Shown: in pieces, positions 6,522 through 12,981 of the stretch
How the letters are laid out: each line of letters opens with the position of its first letter
Numbering within the stretch: the first letter of the stretch is position 1
NCBI GenBank assembly: GCA_007116835.1
Contig: SKHS01000204.1
Location: 1-13,018 of the forward strand
DNA from: Halomonas sp.
Lineage (GTDB): Bacteria; Pseudomonadota; Gammaproteobacteria; Pseudomonadales; Halomonadaceae
Length of the DNA stretch: 13,018 nucleotides
Reading direction: 5' to 3'
The notes under the pieces: generated by a model
What the model was told of the DNA's origin: nothing
What the model saw: the letters and a program-made list of their open reading frames with translations, nothing else
Databases searched by the model: none
Position numbers and translations under genes: made by a program

Positions 6522-7511
6522 ATGCTGGATTTTAAAGAGCTAGACGCCTTTGTGTGGGCAGTAAAGCTAGGGTCTTTTCGAAAGGCGGCAGTACGCCTGC
6601 ATATTACGCAACCTTCTATTTCTGAGCGTATTTCACGTCTTGAGAGTACCGTTGGCGAATTGCTGCTTGAGCGTTCGGCGCGGCCGATCCAGCCGACGAT
6701 GCGTGGCCGAGAATTCTTTCTGCATGCTGAACGCATATTGCACCAGCGTGATGAAGCACTAAAGCTGTTCGACAATGAGGAGGCCTTTTCTGCGCCCCTT
6801 CGGCTAGGCACCATCGAAACCATTGCCCATAGCTGGTTTCCTGATTTTATTCAGCAGCTTACCGAACGTTATCCCAAGCTGATTATTGAGCTCACCGTCG
6901 ACTATTCACCGGCCCTCAATAATCGGTTGATCAGTAATGAACTCGATATTTTGCTGGCAATGAACGGCTACCTGGCCCCGGAGCAAATCGAGTGTGACAC
7001 GTTAAGCCCCTATGAGATGGGTATGTTTGTCTCACCTCGCCATGCCGCACTGCTAAGTGAACGCCCTGACGCATGGTGCCACGCGCTGCCGTTTATTTCC
7101 TTTGGTAGACAAGCGCGTCCCTACGAAGAACTGGTGCGCTACCTGGCGGACGCTGGTGTTCAGCAGCCGCGCATTCATAGTGTCAGCACGCTAATGACCA
7201 TTGCACGAATGACCATGGAAGGTCTGGGAATTGGCGCCTTACCTGTTGCCACCGTGTTAGATGAGTGGCAGCGGGGCGACTTATGTCGCGTGGCGCTACC
7301 GTCTCCCTTGCCACCTATGAACTATGATGTGATTTGGCGCAGTGCCAACCACCCACGCTTTTGTCGCAGCGTGGGTCGAATTGCCCAAGAGTGTGCGTCT
7401 AGTTACGCCAGGGAACGGCACGTTGAAATGGCAAGTACTGATTTCACCGTGCGTTGGGTGCTACCTAGTGCATCCTCTGCCACCCCTAACGCAAGACCTC
7501 CACCAATATGA
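6522..7511 (+). CDS. LysR-type transcriptional regulator
   Basis: DNA-binding regulator, probably controlling the adjacent TRAP genes and possibly pxpABC. The N-terminal winged helix-turn-helix is clear: LDAFVWAVKLGSFRKAAVRLH then ITQPSISERISRLE, residues about 7-42, followed by the linker helix FFLHAERILHQRDEALKLF. The effector-binding domain spans about 90-295 (PLRLGTIETIAHSWFPDFI near its start, ARMTMEGLGIGALPVATV near its end). At 329 residues it is longer than the usual 295-310; the excess is a Ser/Ala/Pro-rich tail (about the last 30 residues) that shares its DNA with an inverted repeat and may not be conserved. The ATG has only a weak ribosome site (AGG, 8-base gap). The gene is divergent from pxpA and 49 bases upstream of dctP on the same strand, so cotranscription with the transporter is possible. 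The effector is unknown; 5-oxoproline is a reasonable guess from context. Confidence 0.93.
   Translation: MLDFKELDAFVWAVKLGSFRKAAVRLHITQPSISERISRLESTVGELLLERSARPIQPTMRGREFFLHAERILHQRDEALKLFDNEEAFSAPLRLGTIETIAHSWFPDFIQQLTERYPKLIIELTVDYSPALNNRLISNELDILLAMNGYLAPEQIECDTLSPYEMGMFVSPRHAALLSERPDAWCHALPFISFGRQARPYEELVRYLADAGVQQPRIHSVSTLMTIARMTMEGLGIGALPVATVLDEWQRGDLCRVALPSPLPPMNYDVIWRSANHPRFCRSVGRIAQECASSYARERHVEMASTDFTVRWVLPSASSATPNARPPPI
7451..7492. repeat. Inverted repeat in the 3' end of the LysR gene
   Basis: GCGTTGGGTG (7451-7460) pairs with CACCCCTAACGC (7481-7492) with all ten left-arm bases paired and a two-base bulge, across a 20-base loop. It lies inside the coding tail of the LysR gene and no T-run follows, so it is not a standard terminator. 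It may be a binding site, an mRNA hairpin between the regulator and dctP, or a small inserted element. Confidence 0.4.
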
Positions 7512-7539
7512 ATCTTCATTAACATGAACTTCCATTAAT
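7508..7539 (+). repeat. Imperfect 16-base tandem repeat before dctP
   Basis: ATGAATCTTCATTAAC (7508-7523) is followed directly by ATGAACTTCCATTAAT (7524-7539); 12 of 16 positions agree. The first copy contains the palindrome ATGAA-TC-TTCAT. The pair fills most of the 49-base gap between the LysR stop and dctP, just upstream of the AGAGG ribosome site. It could be an operator or a replication-slippage duplication. Confidence 0.4.
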
Positions 7540-7560
7540 ACGAATAAGAGGACGTCCCCC

Positions 7561-8550
7561 ATGCGTAAACGTATAGCAACGCCATTATTGCTTGTTACCG
7601 CTTGTAGTCTTGCCGCCGCTGCAACTGCTCATGCGGCTCAGTGGACCATGGCAACACCGTATGGTGATGCCAGCTTTCATACCCAAAATAATAAGCAGTT
7701 TGCTGAAGATGTGGCTGAGGCCACCAATGGTGATTTGACCATTACGGTGCACAGCGGTGGTTCACTGGTCTCTCATGGTGAAATTAAACCGTCGGTACGC
7801 CGCGGCACCATCGACGCAGGTGAAGTGTTCTTGTCGGTTCTCTCGAATGATGATCCGATTTTTGAAGTAGACACGTTGCCAGGCGTTGCAGGCAGTTATG
7901 AAGAAGCCTACGCCCTATGGGAAGCGACCAAGCATATGATTACCGAGCTCTTTGCTTACGAAGGGCTCATTCCTCTGTATGCCGTGGCCTGGCCTGCCCA
8001 GGGTATTTACACCGCAGAACCGTTAACCGATCCGAATCAGTTTGAAGGTTTACGCGTACGTGCCCCGAATATTAATACCCAGCGGTTTGTGAACAATTTG
8101 GGAGGCAGCCCAACAGAAACCGAAGAGTCGGATATTCCTACCGCGTTTAGTACTGGCCGCGTGGATGCCATGATCACCTCGAGTGCGACGGGCAACGCCA
8201 TGGCCGCCTGGGACTATGTTACTGATTACACTGATGCCAATCTTTGGCTGCCTAAAAATATCGTCTTTATTAGCCAGCGTAGCTTTGATCGTTTAGATGA
8301 ATCGACGCAAGACGCCTTGATGGAGGCCGCCGCGCGGGCTGAAGAGCGTGGCTGGCAGATGAGTCGTGATAACAACGACACCAGTACGGCAGCGCTGATT
8401 GATAATGGCATAACGGTTTCCGAGCCCAATGACGCAATTGTGGCAGCGCTGCAAGCGGCAGGTGATGAGCTGTTTGCTGATTGGGAGTCCCGCGCTGACG
8501 ACGACGCTAAACAAGCCTTAGACGCTTATCGTGAACAGCTTGATCACTAA
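7561..8550 (+). CDS. dctP: TRAP transporter periplasmic substrate-binding protein (DctP family)
   Basis: Periplasmic receptor of a tripartite ATP-independent transporter; it captures an organic acid and delivers it to the DctQM membrane complex. The 329 residues start with a Sec signal peptide (MRKR, hydrophobic stretch, cleavage probable after AHA near residue 25). The mature part shows the family pattern: HTQNNKQFAEDVAEATNGDLTITVHSGGSL, GEIKPSVRRGTIDAGEV, FEGLRVRAPN with Arg167 at the position of the conserved arginine that salt-bridges the substrate carboxylate, SDIPTAFSTGRVDAMITS near 190-207, and a C-terminal helix-rich region. The start follows AGAGG with a 9-base gap. It leads a dctP-dctQ-dctM set. 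The substrate cannot be read from sequence; the divergent 5-oxoprolinase operon suggests pyroglutamate, and DctP-family proteins binding pyroglutamate are known. Other carboxylates remain possible. Confidence 0.92.
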   Translation: MRKRIATPLLLVTACSLAAAATAHAAQWTMATPYGDASFHTQNNKQFAEDVAEATNGDLTITVHSGGSLVSHGEIKPSVRRGTIDAGEVFLSVLSNDDPIFEVDTLPGVAGSYEEAYALWEATKHMITELFAYEGLIPLYAVAWPAQGIYTAEPLTDPNQFEGLRVRAPNINTQRFVNNLGGSPTETEESDIPTAFSTGRVDAMITSSATGNAMAAWDYVTDYTDANLWLPKNIVFISQRSFDRLDESTQDALMEAAARAEERGWQMSRDNNDTSTAALIDNGITVSEPNDAIVAALQAAGDELFADWESRADDDAKQALDAYREQLDH

Positions 8551-8562
8551 TTCTAGATTAAG

Positions 8563-8583
8563 GGGCGGCCTTCTTGGTCGCCC
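8563..8583 (+). promoter_or_regulatory. Intercistronic hairpin between dctP and dctQ
   Basis: GGGCGGCC (8563-8570) pairs with GGTCGCCC (8576-8583) through seven Watson-Crick pairs and one G-U pair, with a 5-base loop, 12 bases after the dctP stop. There is no T-run, so it should not terminate strongly. GC-rich hairpins at this place commonly protect the upstream message of a binding-protein gene and so raise the receptor above the membrane subunits; that role here is inferred. Confidence 0.6.
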
Positions 8584-8615
8584 TGCCCATTCACGCGCTC
8601 AATGAGGCTGCGAAC

Positions 8616-9179
8616 ATGACGTTTAAATTCGACAAGCTCTATCGCCTCGGTGCCTGGGGGGCAGCGGCGTGCATGGTGGCTATTTGTGGGCTCATCGCGG
8701 TGCAGGTGACGTTTCGGTTAGTCGATGCACTGCTTGTGCTTGTTGGGCTGGGCCGGCTTGGTTTGAGTATCACCGGTGTTTCGGAAATGGCGTCCTATTT
8801 ATTAGTGGGGGCTACGTTTCTTGGCCTTGCCTACACCTTTGTGCACCATGCCCACATCCGCGTGACGCTGCTTATTTCACGCCTGCCATCGGTGATTCGG
8901 GTCTGGTTTGAAGTCTTCGGGTTAATCGTTGCACTGGCGATTAGTCTGCTACTTGGCTATGGCTTGATCGAGTTAGCTAGAGAGAGTTTGCAATACAACG
9001 ATGTCTCTTCAGGTTTTCTGTCCATCCCTCTGTGGATCCCTCAAACCGTGTTAGCCACCAGCGTAGGACTGCTGTGCTTAGCCCTGGCTGAAGCGCTGTT
9101 AATGGCACTGCGTATTGCTGCCCGCGACCCTGCAAGTTTTCGCGAGGCCACCGCAACTGACGATAGCGAAATGCACTAA
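8616..9179 (+). CDS. dctQ: TRAP transporter small membrane subunit (DctQ family)
   Basis: Small integral membrane subunit that joins the large subunit in the inner membrane and helps dock the binding protein. The chosen ATG at 8616 gives 187 residues, has GAGG 8 bases upstream and places the first membrane helix (LGAWGAAACMVAICGLIAV) near residue 10. An in-frame TTG at 8574 would add 14 residues, but it lies within the intercistronic hairpin and has no ribosome site. Four hydrophobic segments are visible: about residues 8-32, 54-75, 95-120 and 137-160, as expected for DctQ. The motif SEMASYLLVGATFLGLAYTFVHHAHIRV is typical of the family. It sits 65 bases after dctP and 23 bases before dctM. 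Confidence 0.9.
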   Translation: MTFKFDKLYRLGAWGAAACMVAICGLIAVQVTFRLVDALLVLVGLGRLGLSITGVSEMASYLLVGATFLGLAYTFVHHAHIRVTLLISRLPSVIRVWFEVFGLIVALAISLLLGYGLIELARESLQYNDVSSGFLSIPLWIPQTVLATSVGLLCLALAEALLMALRIAARDPASFREATATDDSEMH

Positions 9180-9202
9180 GCCGACTACTCTGGAGACTCG
9201 CC

Positions 9203-10507
9203 GTGCTACTACTAAGTTTAGCGACTATTTTTACCCTAGTGCTGCTGTTAGGCAGTGGGGTGTGGATTGCGTTTGCGCTGATCGGGACGGCGTGGATTGC
9301 GTTAGAATTTTTTAGCCCCTTTTCGCCGGGCCCTATCTTAGCGTCTGATTTCTGGGGTGCTAGCTATGGCTGGGATCTAACGGCGTTACCGATGTTTATC
9401 TGGATGGGAGAGATTCTGTTTCGCTCGGGTCTAGCCGACAATATGTTTCGTGGTTTGTCACCTTGGTTAAACCGCCTACCGGGTCGCCTGTTGCATACCA
9501 ATATCATTGGTAGTGGCATGTTTGCCGCTGTTTGTGGCTCGTCTGCTGCTACCTGTGCCACGGTGGGCAAGATGACGCTGCCAGAGCTTGAGCGGCGCGG
9601 CTATGACAGCAATATGGCCATTGGCACCTTGGCTAGCGCATCGACGCTGGGACTACTCATTCCGCCTTCCATCGTTCTGATTGTTTATGGTGTGGTGACC
9701 GAGCAGTCGATTACCCGGCTGTTTATGGCGGGCATAGGGCCTGGCCTGATGATCCTCGCGATGTTTATGACGTACCTGGTGCTGTGGGCGCTGTTGAAGG
9801 GCAATCGCGCTGGCCTAACCGGTGCTGATGAGTCGGGTATGAGCTTTGTTGAAAAGCTGCGCAACACGTGGTCGCTCGTACCCATTCTACTGCTGATTGG
9901 CGGTATTATCGTGTCGATTTATGGCGGGCTTGCATCGCCTACCGAAGCAGCGGCGGTGGGGGTTGTGTTGTCAATGATCATTGCGCGTTGCAACGGCAGC
10001 TTTAATCGTCAGATCTTTAGCAGTTCGCTGTTTGCGGCAGTACGCACAGCTTGCATGATCGCTTTCATTATTGCAGGGGCATCATTTCTCACCTCGGCGA
10101 TGGGCTTTACCCAAGTGCCCATGCAGTTGGCGCGAACGATTGGTGAAATGGGACTATCGCCCACGATGCTACTGGTGGCCTTAACGCTGCTGCTACTGAT
10201 AATGGGCTGCTTTCTGGATGGCATCTCGCTCATTCTGCTCGTCACAGCGATTATCATGCCGGTGGTGAGTGCTGCTGGGTTTGATCTGATCTGGTTCGGT
10301 ATCTACCTAGTGATTGTGGTGGAAATGTCGCAGATCACGCCTCCTGTTGGCTTTAACCTGTTCGTCATTCAAGGGTTGACCGGTAAAGATATTCTGACCA
10401 TCACCAAAGCTACTCTGCCGTTTTTCCTACTGATGATGCTAGCAATTGCGCTAATGCATATCTTCCCCGAAATCGCCTTGCACCTCCCTCAGTCAATGAA
10501 CCGATGA
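9203..10507 (+). CDS. dctM: TRAP transporter large permease subunit (DctM family)
   Basis: Large membrane subunit that forms the substrate pathway and uses the sodium gradient, so uptake is secondary active. The GTG start at 9203 is preceded by GGAG with a 7-base gap. The 434 residues and about a dozen hydrophobic segments match the family (about 425-435). Diagnostic blocks: GSGMFAAVCGSSAATCATVGKM, ERRGYDSNMAIGTLASASTLGLLIPPSI, GGLASPTEAAAVGVV, MGCFLDGISLILLVTAII and QITPPVGFNLFVIQGLTG. The repeated Ser/Gly/Pro hairpin segments in the two halves are those that line the transport site in this family. It is the last gene of the + strand unit; its stop lies seven bases from the stop of the converging GGDEF gene, with no recognisable terminator. 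Confidence 0.95.
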   Translation: MLLLSLATIFTLVLLLGSGVWIAFALIGTAWIALEFFSPFSPGPILASDFWGASYGWDLTALPMFIWMGEILFRSGLADNMFRGLSPWLNRLPGRLLHTNIIGSGMFAAVCGSSAATCATVGKMTLPELERRGYDSNMAIGTLASASTLGLLIPPSIVLIVYGVVTEQSITRLFMAGIGPGLMILAMFMTYLVLWALLKGNRAGLTGADESGMSFVEKLRNTWSLVPILLLIGGIIVSIYGGLASPTEAAAVGVVLSMIIARCNGSFNRQIFSSSLFAAVRTACMIAFIIAGASFLTSAMGFTQVPMQLARTIGEMGLSPTMLLVALTLLLLIMGCFLDGISLILLVTAIIMPVVSAAGFDLIWFGIYLVIVVEMSQITPPVGFNLFVIQGLTGKDILTITKATLPFFLLMMLAIALMHIFPEIALHLPQSMNR

Positions 10508-10519
10508 TAAGGCATCATT
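10503..10519. repeat. Short inverted repeat spanning two convergent stop codons
   Basis: ATGAT (10504-10508) and ATCAT (10514-10518) form a perfect five-base inverted repeat with a five-base loop, plus one G-T pair outside. The dctM stop (10505-10507) lies in one arm and the stop of the opposing gene (10515-10517, read on the minus strand) in the other. It is AT-rich and lacks a T-run, so it is at best a weak termination aid. Confidence 0.4.
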
Positions 10520-12047
10520 CACGGCCATAGACAGAGATGCCGCGTCGGCCAGAGCGTTTAATGGAATACATGCTTTGGTCGGCGGCATCGATGAGTTCTC
10601 GCTCGTCACGAAAGTCCCCGTCGCTTAAACACGCAATGCCCATAGACGCTGTGATAAACAGCGCTTCCTGGTCGACTTCTATCATTGGTTGCTCATTCAG
10701 ACGGCGGGCAATCCGCTCGGCTAAACGCTGGGCAGTCTGTGCCGTTTCATCTGGCAAAATAATTAAAAACTCTTCACCGCCATAGCGCCCAGCCAGGTCG
10801 CCTTTTCGAATTAACGACGCCAGCGTTTTACCAAAGCGCTCTAAAATGACATCGCCTGTTTGATGGTCGTATTGGTCGTTCAGGACTTTAAAGTGGTCTA
10901 AATCAATAAAGATGACCGACATCGTGCGGCTGTTCTCATTGCAGAGTGTAAAACGTTCCTGCAGCTGTTTCTCTAACCAAGCACGATTAGCCAGTTTAGT
11001 GAGTGGGTCAATGCGACTGCGCTCTTCTAATGCCGTGTTGTGCTGTTGTAATTCGTACACCTGCTGCTGTTGAGTATCTAGTCTGGCGGTCAGCGCTAAC
11101 GTATGTTGGTAGAGCAACTGCTGAGCGTCCGCAAGCAGCGATTGGCTATCAGTATGCAACGGCAAGGTGATGTCCAGAATATCCGTGACTAACGTAAGCT
11201 GCTGGGACAACTGTTGAAAAAGTGCTTCAAAAGTTCGCCCAGGAATGTTGCCTAGGGCGGCCAGTTGTTTGAGTAGTACCGCCAGTTCGGTGCTGGGCTC
11301 AGGGCTAAGCCACGCATCTGCTATTGGACCTGACAGGCGTAGGCAGAGTGTGGCCATATCATCGGTCAGAAAGCCGTCATGGCTTTGATAAATAGCGTGC
11401 ACCACGTTATTGGGCAGCCCCCATTTCGCTGCCAGCCATGCACCGACACGCGTATGATCACTGCCAAAGCGTTGGTACTCGGCGTGTGCCAACTGCCCAT
11501 GAGGAGTGTGAACGTCGGCATAAAGTAATTCGGCTTCGTTAGGGTAGGTAGATAAGATCGCCAAGATACCGATGTCTTGCAGCAGGGCGAGTGTGAACGT
11601 CTTGCCTACCTGGGCTGGGCATAGTTGATACGCCAATTGGCTTGCCGCAACTGCAGCAATAATTGCCCGTTGCCAGGTAGGGAATGCAGCGCTCGCTGTA
11701 TCCAAGCCTGGGAAGAGCGTGAAGCGCAAAACCGTGGCCAGCGTTGCATCTAGCCCCAGGCGCTGTGTAGCCTCAAGGCTGGTCTGGGCGGGGAGTGCAG
11801 AACGCAGGTTGTGTACGCTGTTCGCTACTGCAATAAGGCGAGCCGTTAATCCAGGATCATGTTCAATGACGCTAGCATAGTCATGAAGGGACGCGTTGGA
11901 AGCGCGTGCCACTTCCAGAACCTGCAGTGCTACCGCAGGTAGTGAAGGCAGATGTGCAGATTGCAAAAGTGCTTTACTAAGAAAGCAGGGAAGCTCACTG
12001 GTGAGCGAGGCATACAGTGTCTCGTCTTTTGCTGAAAGGCCCATCAT
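10515..12047 (-). CDS. HDOD-GGDEF diguanylate cyclase
   Basis: Cytoplasmic signalling enzyme expected to make cyclic di-GMP from two GTP. It has 510 residues in three parts. Residues about 20-225 are an HDOD domain (LPSLPAVALQVLEVA, IEHDPGLTARLIAVANS, LLQDIG at 155-160, where the His of true HD hydrolases is Gln, so this part is a regulatory fold and not a phosphodiesterase). Residues about 300-342 are a Gln-rich coiled-coil linker. The GGDEF domain from about 343 to the end has FIDLDHFK (metal-binding Asp382 region), an intact GGEEF at 423-427 and RKGD at 414-417, exactly five residues upstream, which fits an inhibitory I-site. So it should be active and feedback-limited. It starts with two consecutive ATG codons after AGGAG (5- and 8-base gaps). 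No membrane segment is seen. It is divergent from the GAF-PAS gene and convergent with dctM. Confidence 0.93.
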   Translation of the reverse strand: MMGLSAKDETLYASLTSELPCFLSKALLQSAHLPSLPAVALQVLEVARASNASLHDYASVIEHDPGLTARLIAVANSVHNLRSALPAQTSLEATQRLGLDATLATVLRFTLFPGLDTASAAFPTWQRAIIAAVAASQLAYQLCPAQVGKTFTLALLQDIGILAILSTYPNEAELLYADVHTPHGQLAHAEYQRFGSDHTRVGAWLAAKWGLPNNVVHAIYQSHDGFLTDDMATLCLRLSGPIADAWLSPEPSTELAVLLKQLAALGNIPGRTFEALFQQLSQQLTLVTDILDITLPLHTDSQSLLADAQQLLYQHTLALTARLDTQQQQVYELQQHNTALEERSRIDPLTKLANRAWLEKQLQERFTLCNENSRTMSVIFIDLDHFKVLNDQYDHQTGDVILERFGKTLASLIRKGDLAGRYGGEEFLIILPDETAQTAQRLAERIARRLNEQPMIEVDQEALFITASMGIACLSDGDFRDERELIDAADQSMYSIKRSGRRGISVYGRE

Positions 12048-12228
12048 GTTATCTCCTAACGTGCTGTCCAGCGTAGCGAGCAGCCACTAAGTTATATACC
12101 AAACGAACTATCATAGAACCCGTGCGTAGGCAGTGTCATGTGTAGGCATTGTAAATCAATAAAATAGCTGTTTATGCTATAGCTCGCTGTGAATTGTAAG
12201 GCAGTGTAAAATTTTCAGCTGCTCCAGA
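12048..12228. promoter_or_regulatory. Divergent promoter region with a repeated GGCAGTGT motif
   Basis: The 181-base gap separates two divergent signalling genes. For the minus-strand gene, TATAAC (12091-12096, read on that strand) is a plausible -10 with a poor -35. For the + strand gene, TTGTAA (12150-12155) and TATGCT (12173-12178) are spaced by 17 bases, a weak but possible promoter; the -10 lies inside the dyad ATAGC-N7-GCTAT (12164-12180). Three related direct repeats occur: GTAGGCAGTGT at 12126, GTAGGCATTGT at 12142 and GTAAGGCAGTGT at 12196. They could be sites for a shared regulator. Confidence 0.35.
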
Positions 12229-12930
12229 ATGATAAAAGCGAGTGCGCCAATGCACACCAGAAACGAAGCGGCAGAGGTCTTTCGCCAATTGGCGGAAGGA
12301 TTGGGACGAAGCGGCACCGCTGATTTTTACGCTACGCTTGTTGAACAGCTGGCCTGTCTGTTGGGCGTGGATCATGCGTTGGTGGCTGTCGTGGTTGAGC
12401 CACATATGGCCACAACGCTGGCCGTTTGGTCAGATGGCGGACAGCAGGCCAATGTCTCTTATCCACTTGCCGGCACGCCTTGCGAAACCGTCATTGGGCG
12501 AGCGCCCTGCTTGTACACCTGCGGTGTCCAGGCGCGCTTCCCTGAAGATCAGCTGCTTTGCCAGCTGGGTGCAGAGAGCTATATGGGGCTGCCGCTGTTT
12601 TCAGCTGAAGGGTCGGCCATTGGTCTCTTAGCGGTGCTTAGCAACCAGCCGATGCAGCTTGATGGCTTCGAAAGAGAAATTTTACATCTGGTTGCCGCTC
12701 AAGCAGGGGCAGAGTTAAGTCGTCGTCAGGCTGAACAGGCACTCCGCGGCAGCGAAAAAACAGCCCGAGAGAGCGAGCGCCGTTTAAACACGCTGCTTAA
12801 TCATCTTCCTGGGATGGCGTATCGATGCCTCAATGACTCTTATTGGACGATGCAGCTAGTGAGCCAAGGGGCCGAGGCGTTAACGGGCTATCATCCTACA
12901 ATGGTTCGGACAGTTTTAAAGAAAGCCTGA
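12229..12930 (+). pseudogene. GAF-PAS sensory protein, broken within the PAS domain
   Basis: Encodes 233 residues. A GAF domain spans about 15-165 (YPLAGTPCETVIGRAPCLYTCGVQARFPED, ESYMGLPLFSAEGSAIGLLAVL), then a short coiled linker (ELSRRQAEQALRGSE...ESERRL) and the first third of a PAS domain (LNTLLNHLPGMAYRCLNDSYWTMQLVSQGAEALTGYHP, about 186-223). In this family the PAS core should continue for 70 or more residues, and an output domain (GGDEF, EAL or kinase) usually follows. Instead the frame ends ten codons later with unrelated residues. Sequence after about 12898 resembles an insertion-sequence end, so the gene is probably interrupted and the rest, if kept, lies beyond the window. The start at 12229 has no clear ribosome site; ATG at 12250 is an alternative. 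It is divergent from the HDOD-GGDEF gene, which suggests a common c-di-GMP theme. A natural short GAF-only product cannot be excluded. Confidence 0.7.
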
Positions 12931-12981
12931 TGCTCAGATAATGAGGTCTCCTATAACACCACGACCCGAGCACAGGCTTTC
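12921..12981 (+). repeat. Long inverted repeat directly before the putative transposase start
   Basis: GAAAGCCTGATGCTC (12921-12935) and GAGCACAGGCTTTC (12968-12981) are reverse complements except for a single extra base in the left arm, with a 32-base loop. The right arm holds the only ribosome-site-like bases (AGG at 12974-12976) and abuts the ATG at 12982. In RNA that begins upstream of the repeat, the start signals would be sequestered. Confidence 0.7.

Noticed and set aside
7461..7500. Terminator after the LysR gene based on the 7451-7492 inverted repeat
   Set aside because: No T-run follows, the loop is 20 bases and it lies inside the coding region, so it is listed only as a repeat.
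8574..8615. TTG start for dctQ adding 14 residues
   Set aside because: The TTG is within the loop and stem of the intercistronic hairpin and lacks a ribosome site; ATG 8616 has GAGG upstream and gives a normal DctQ.
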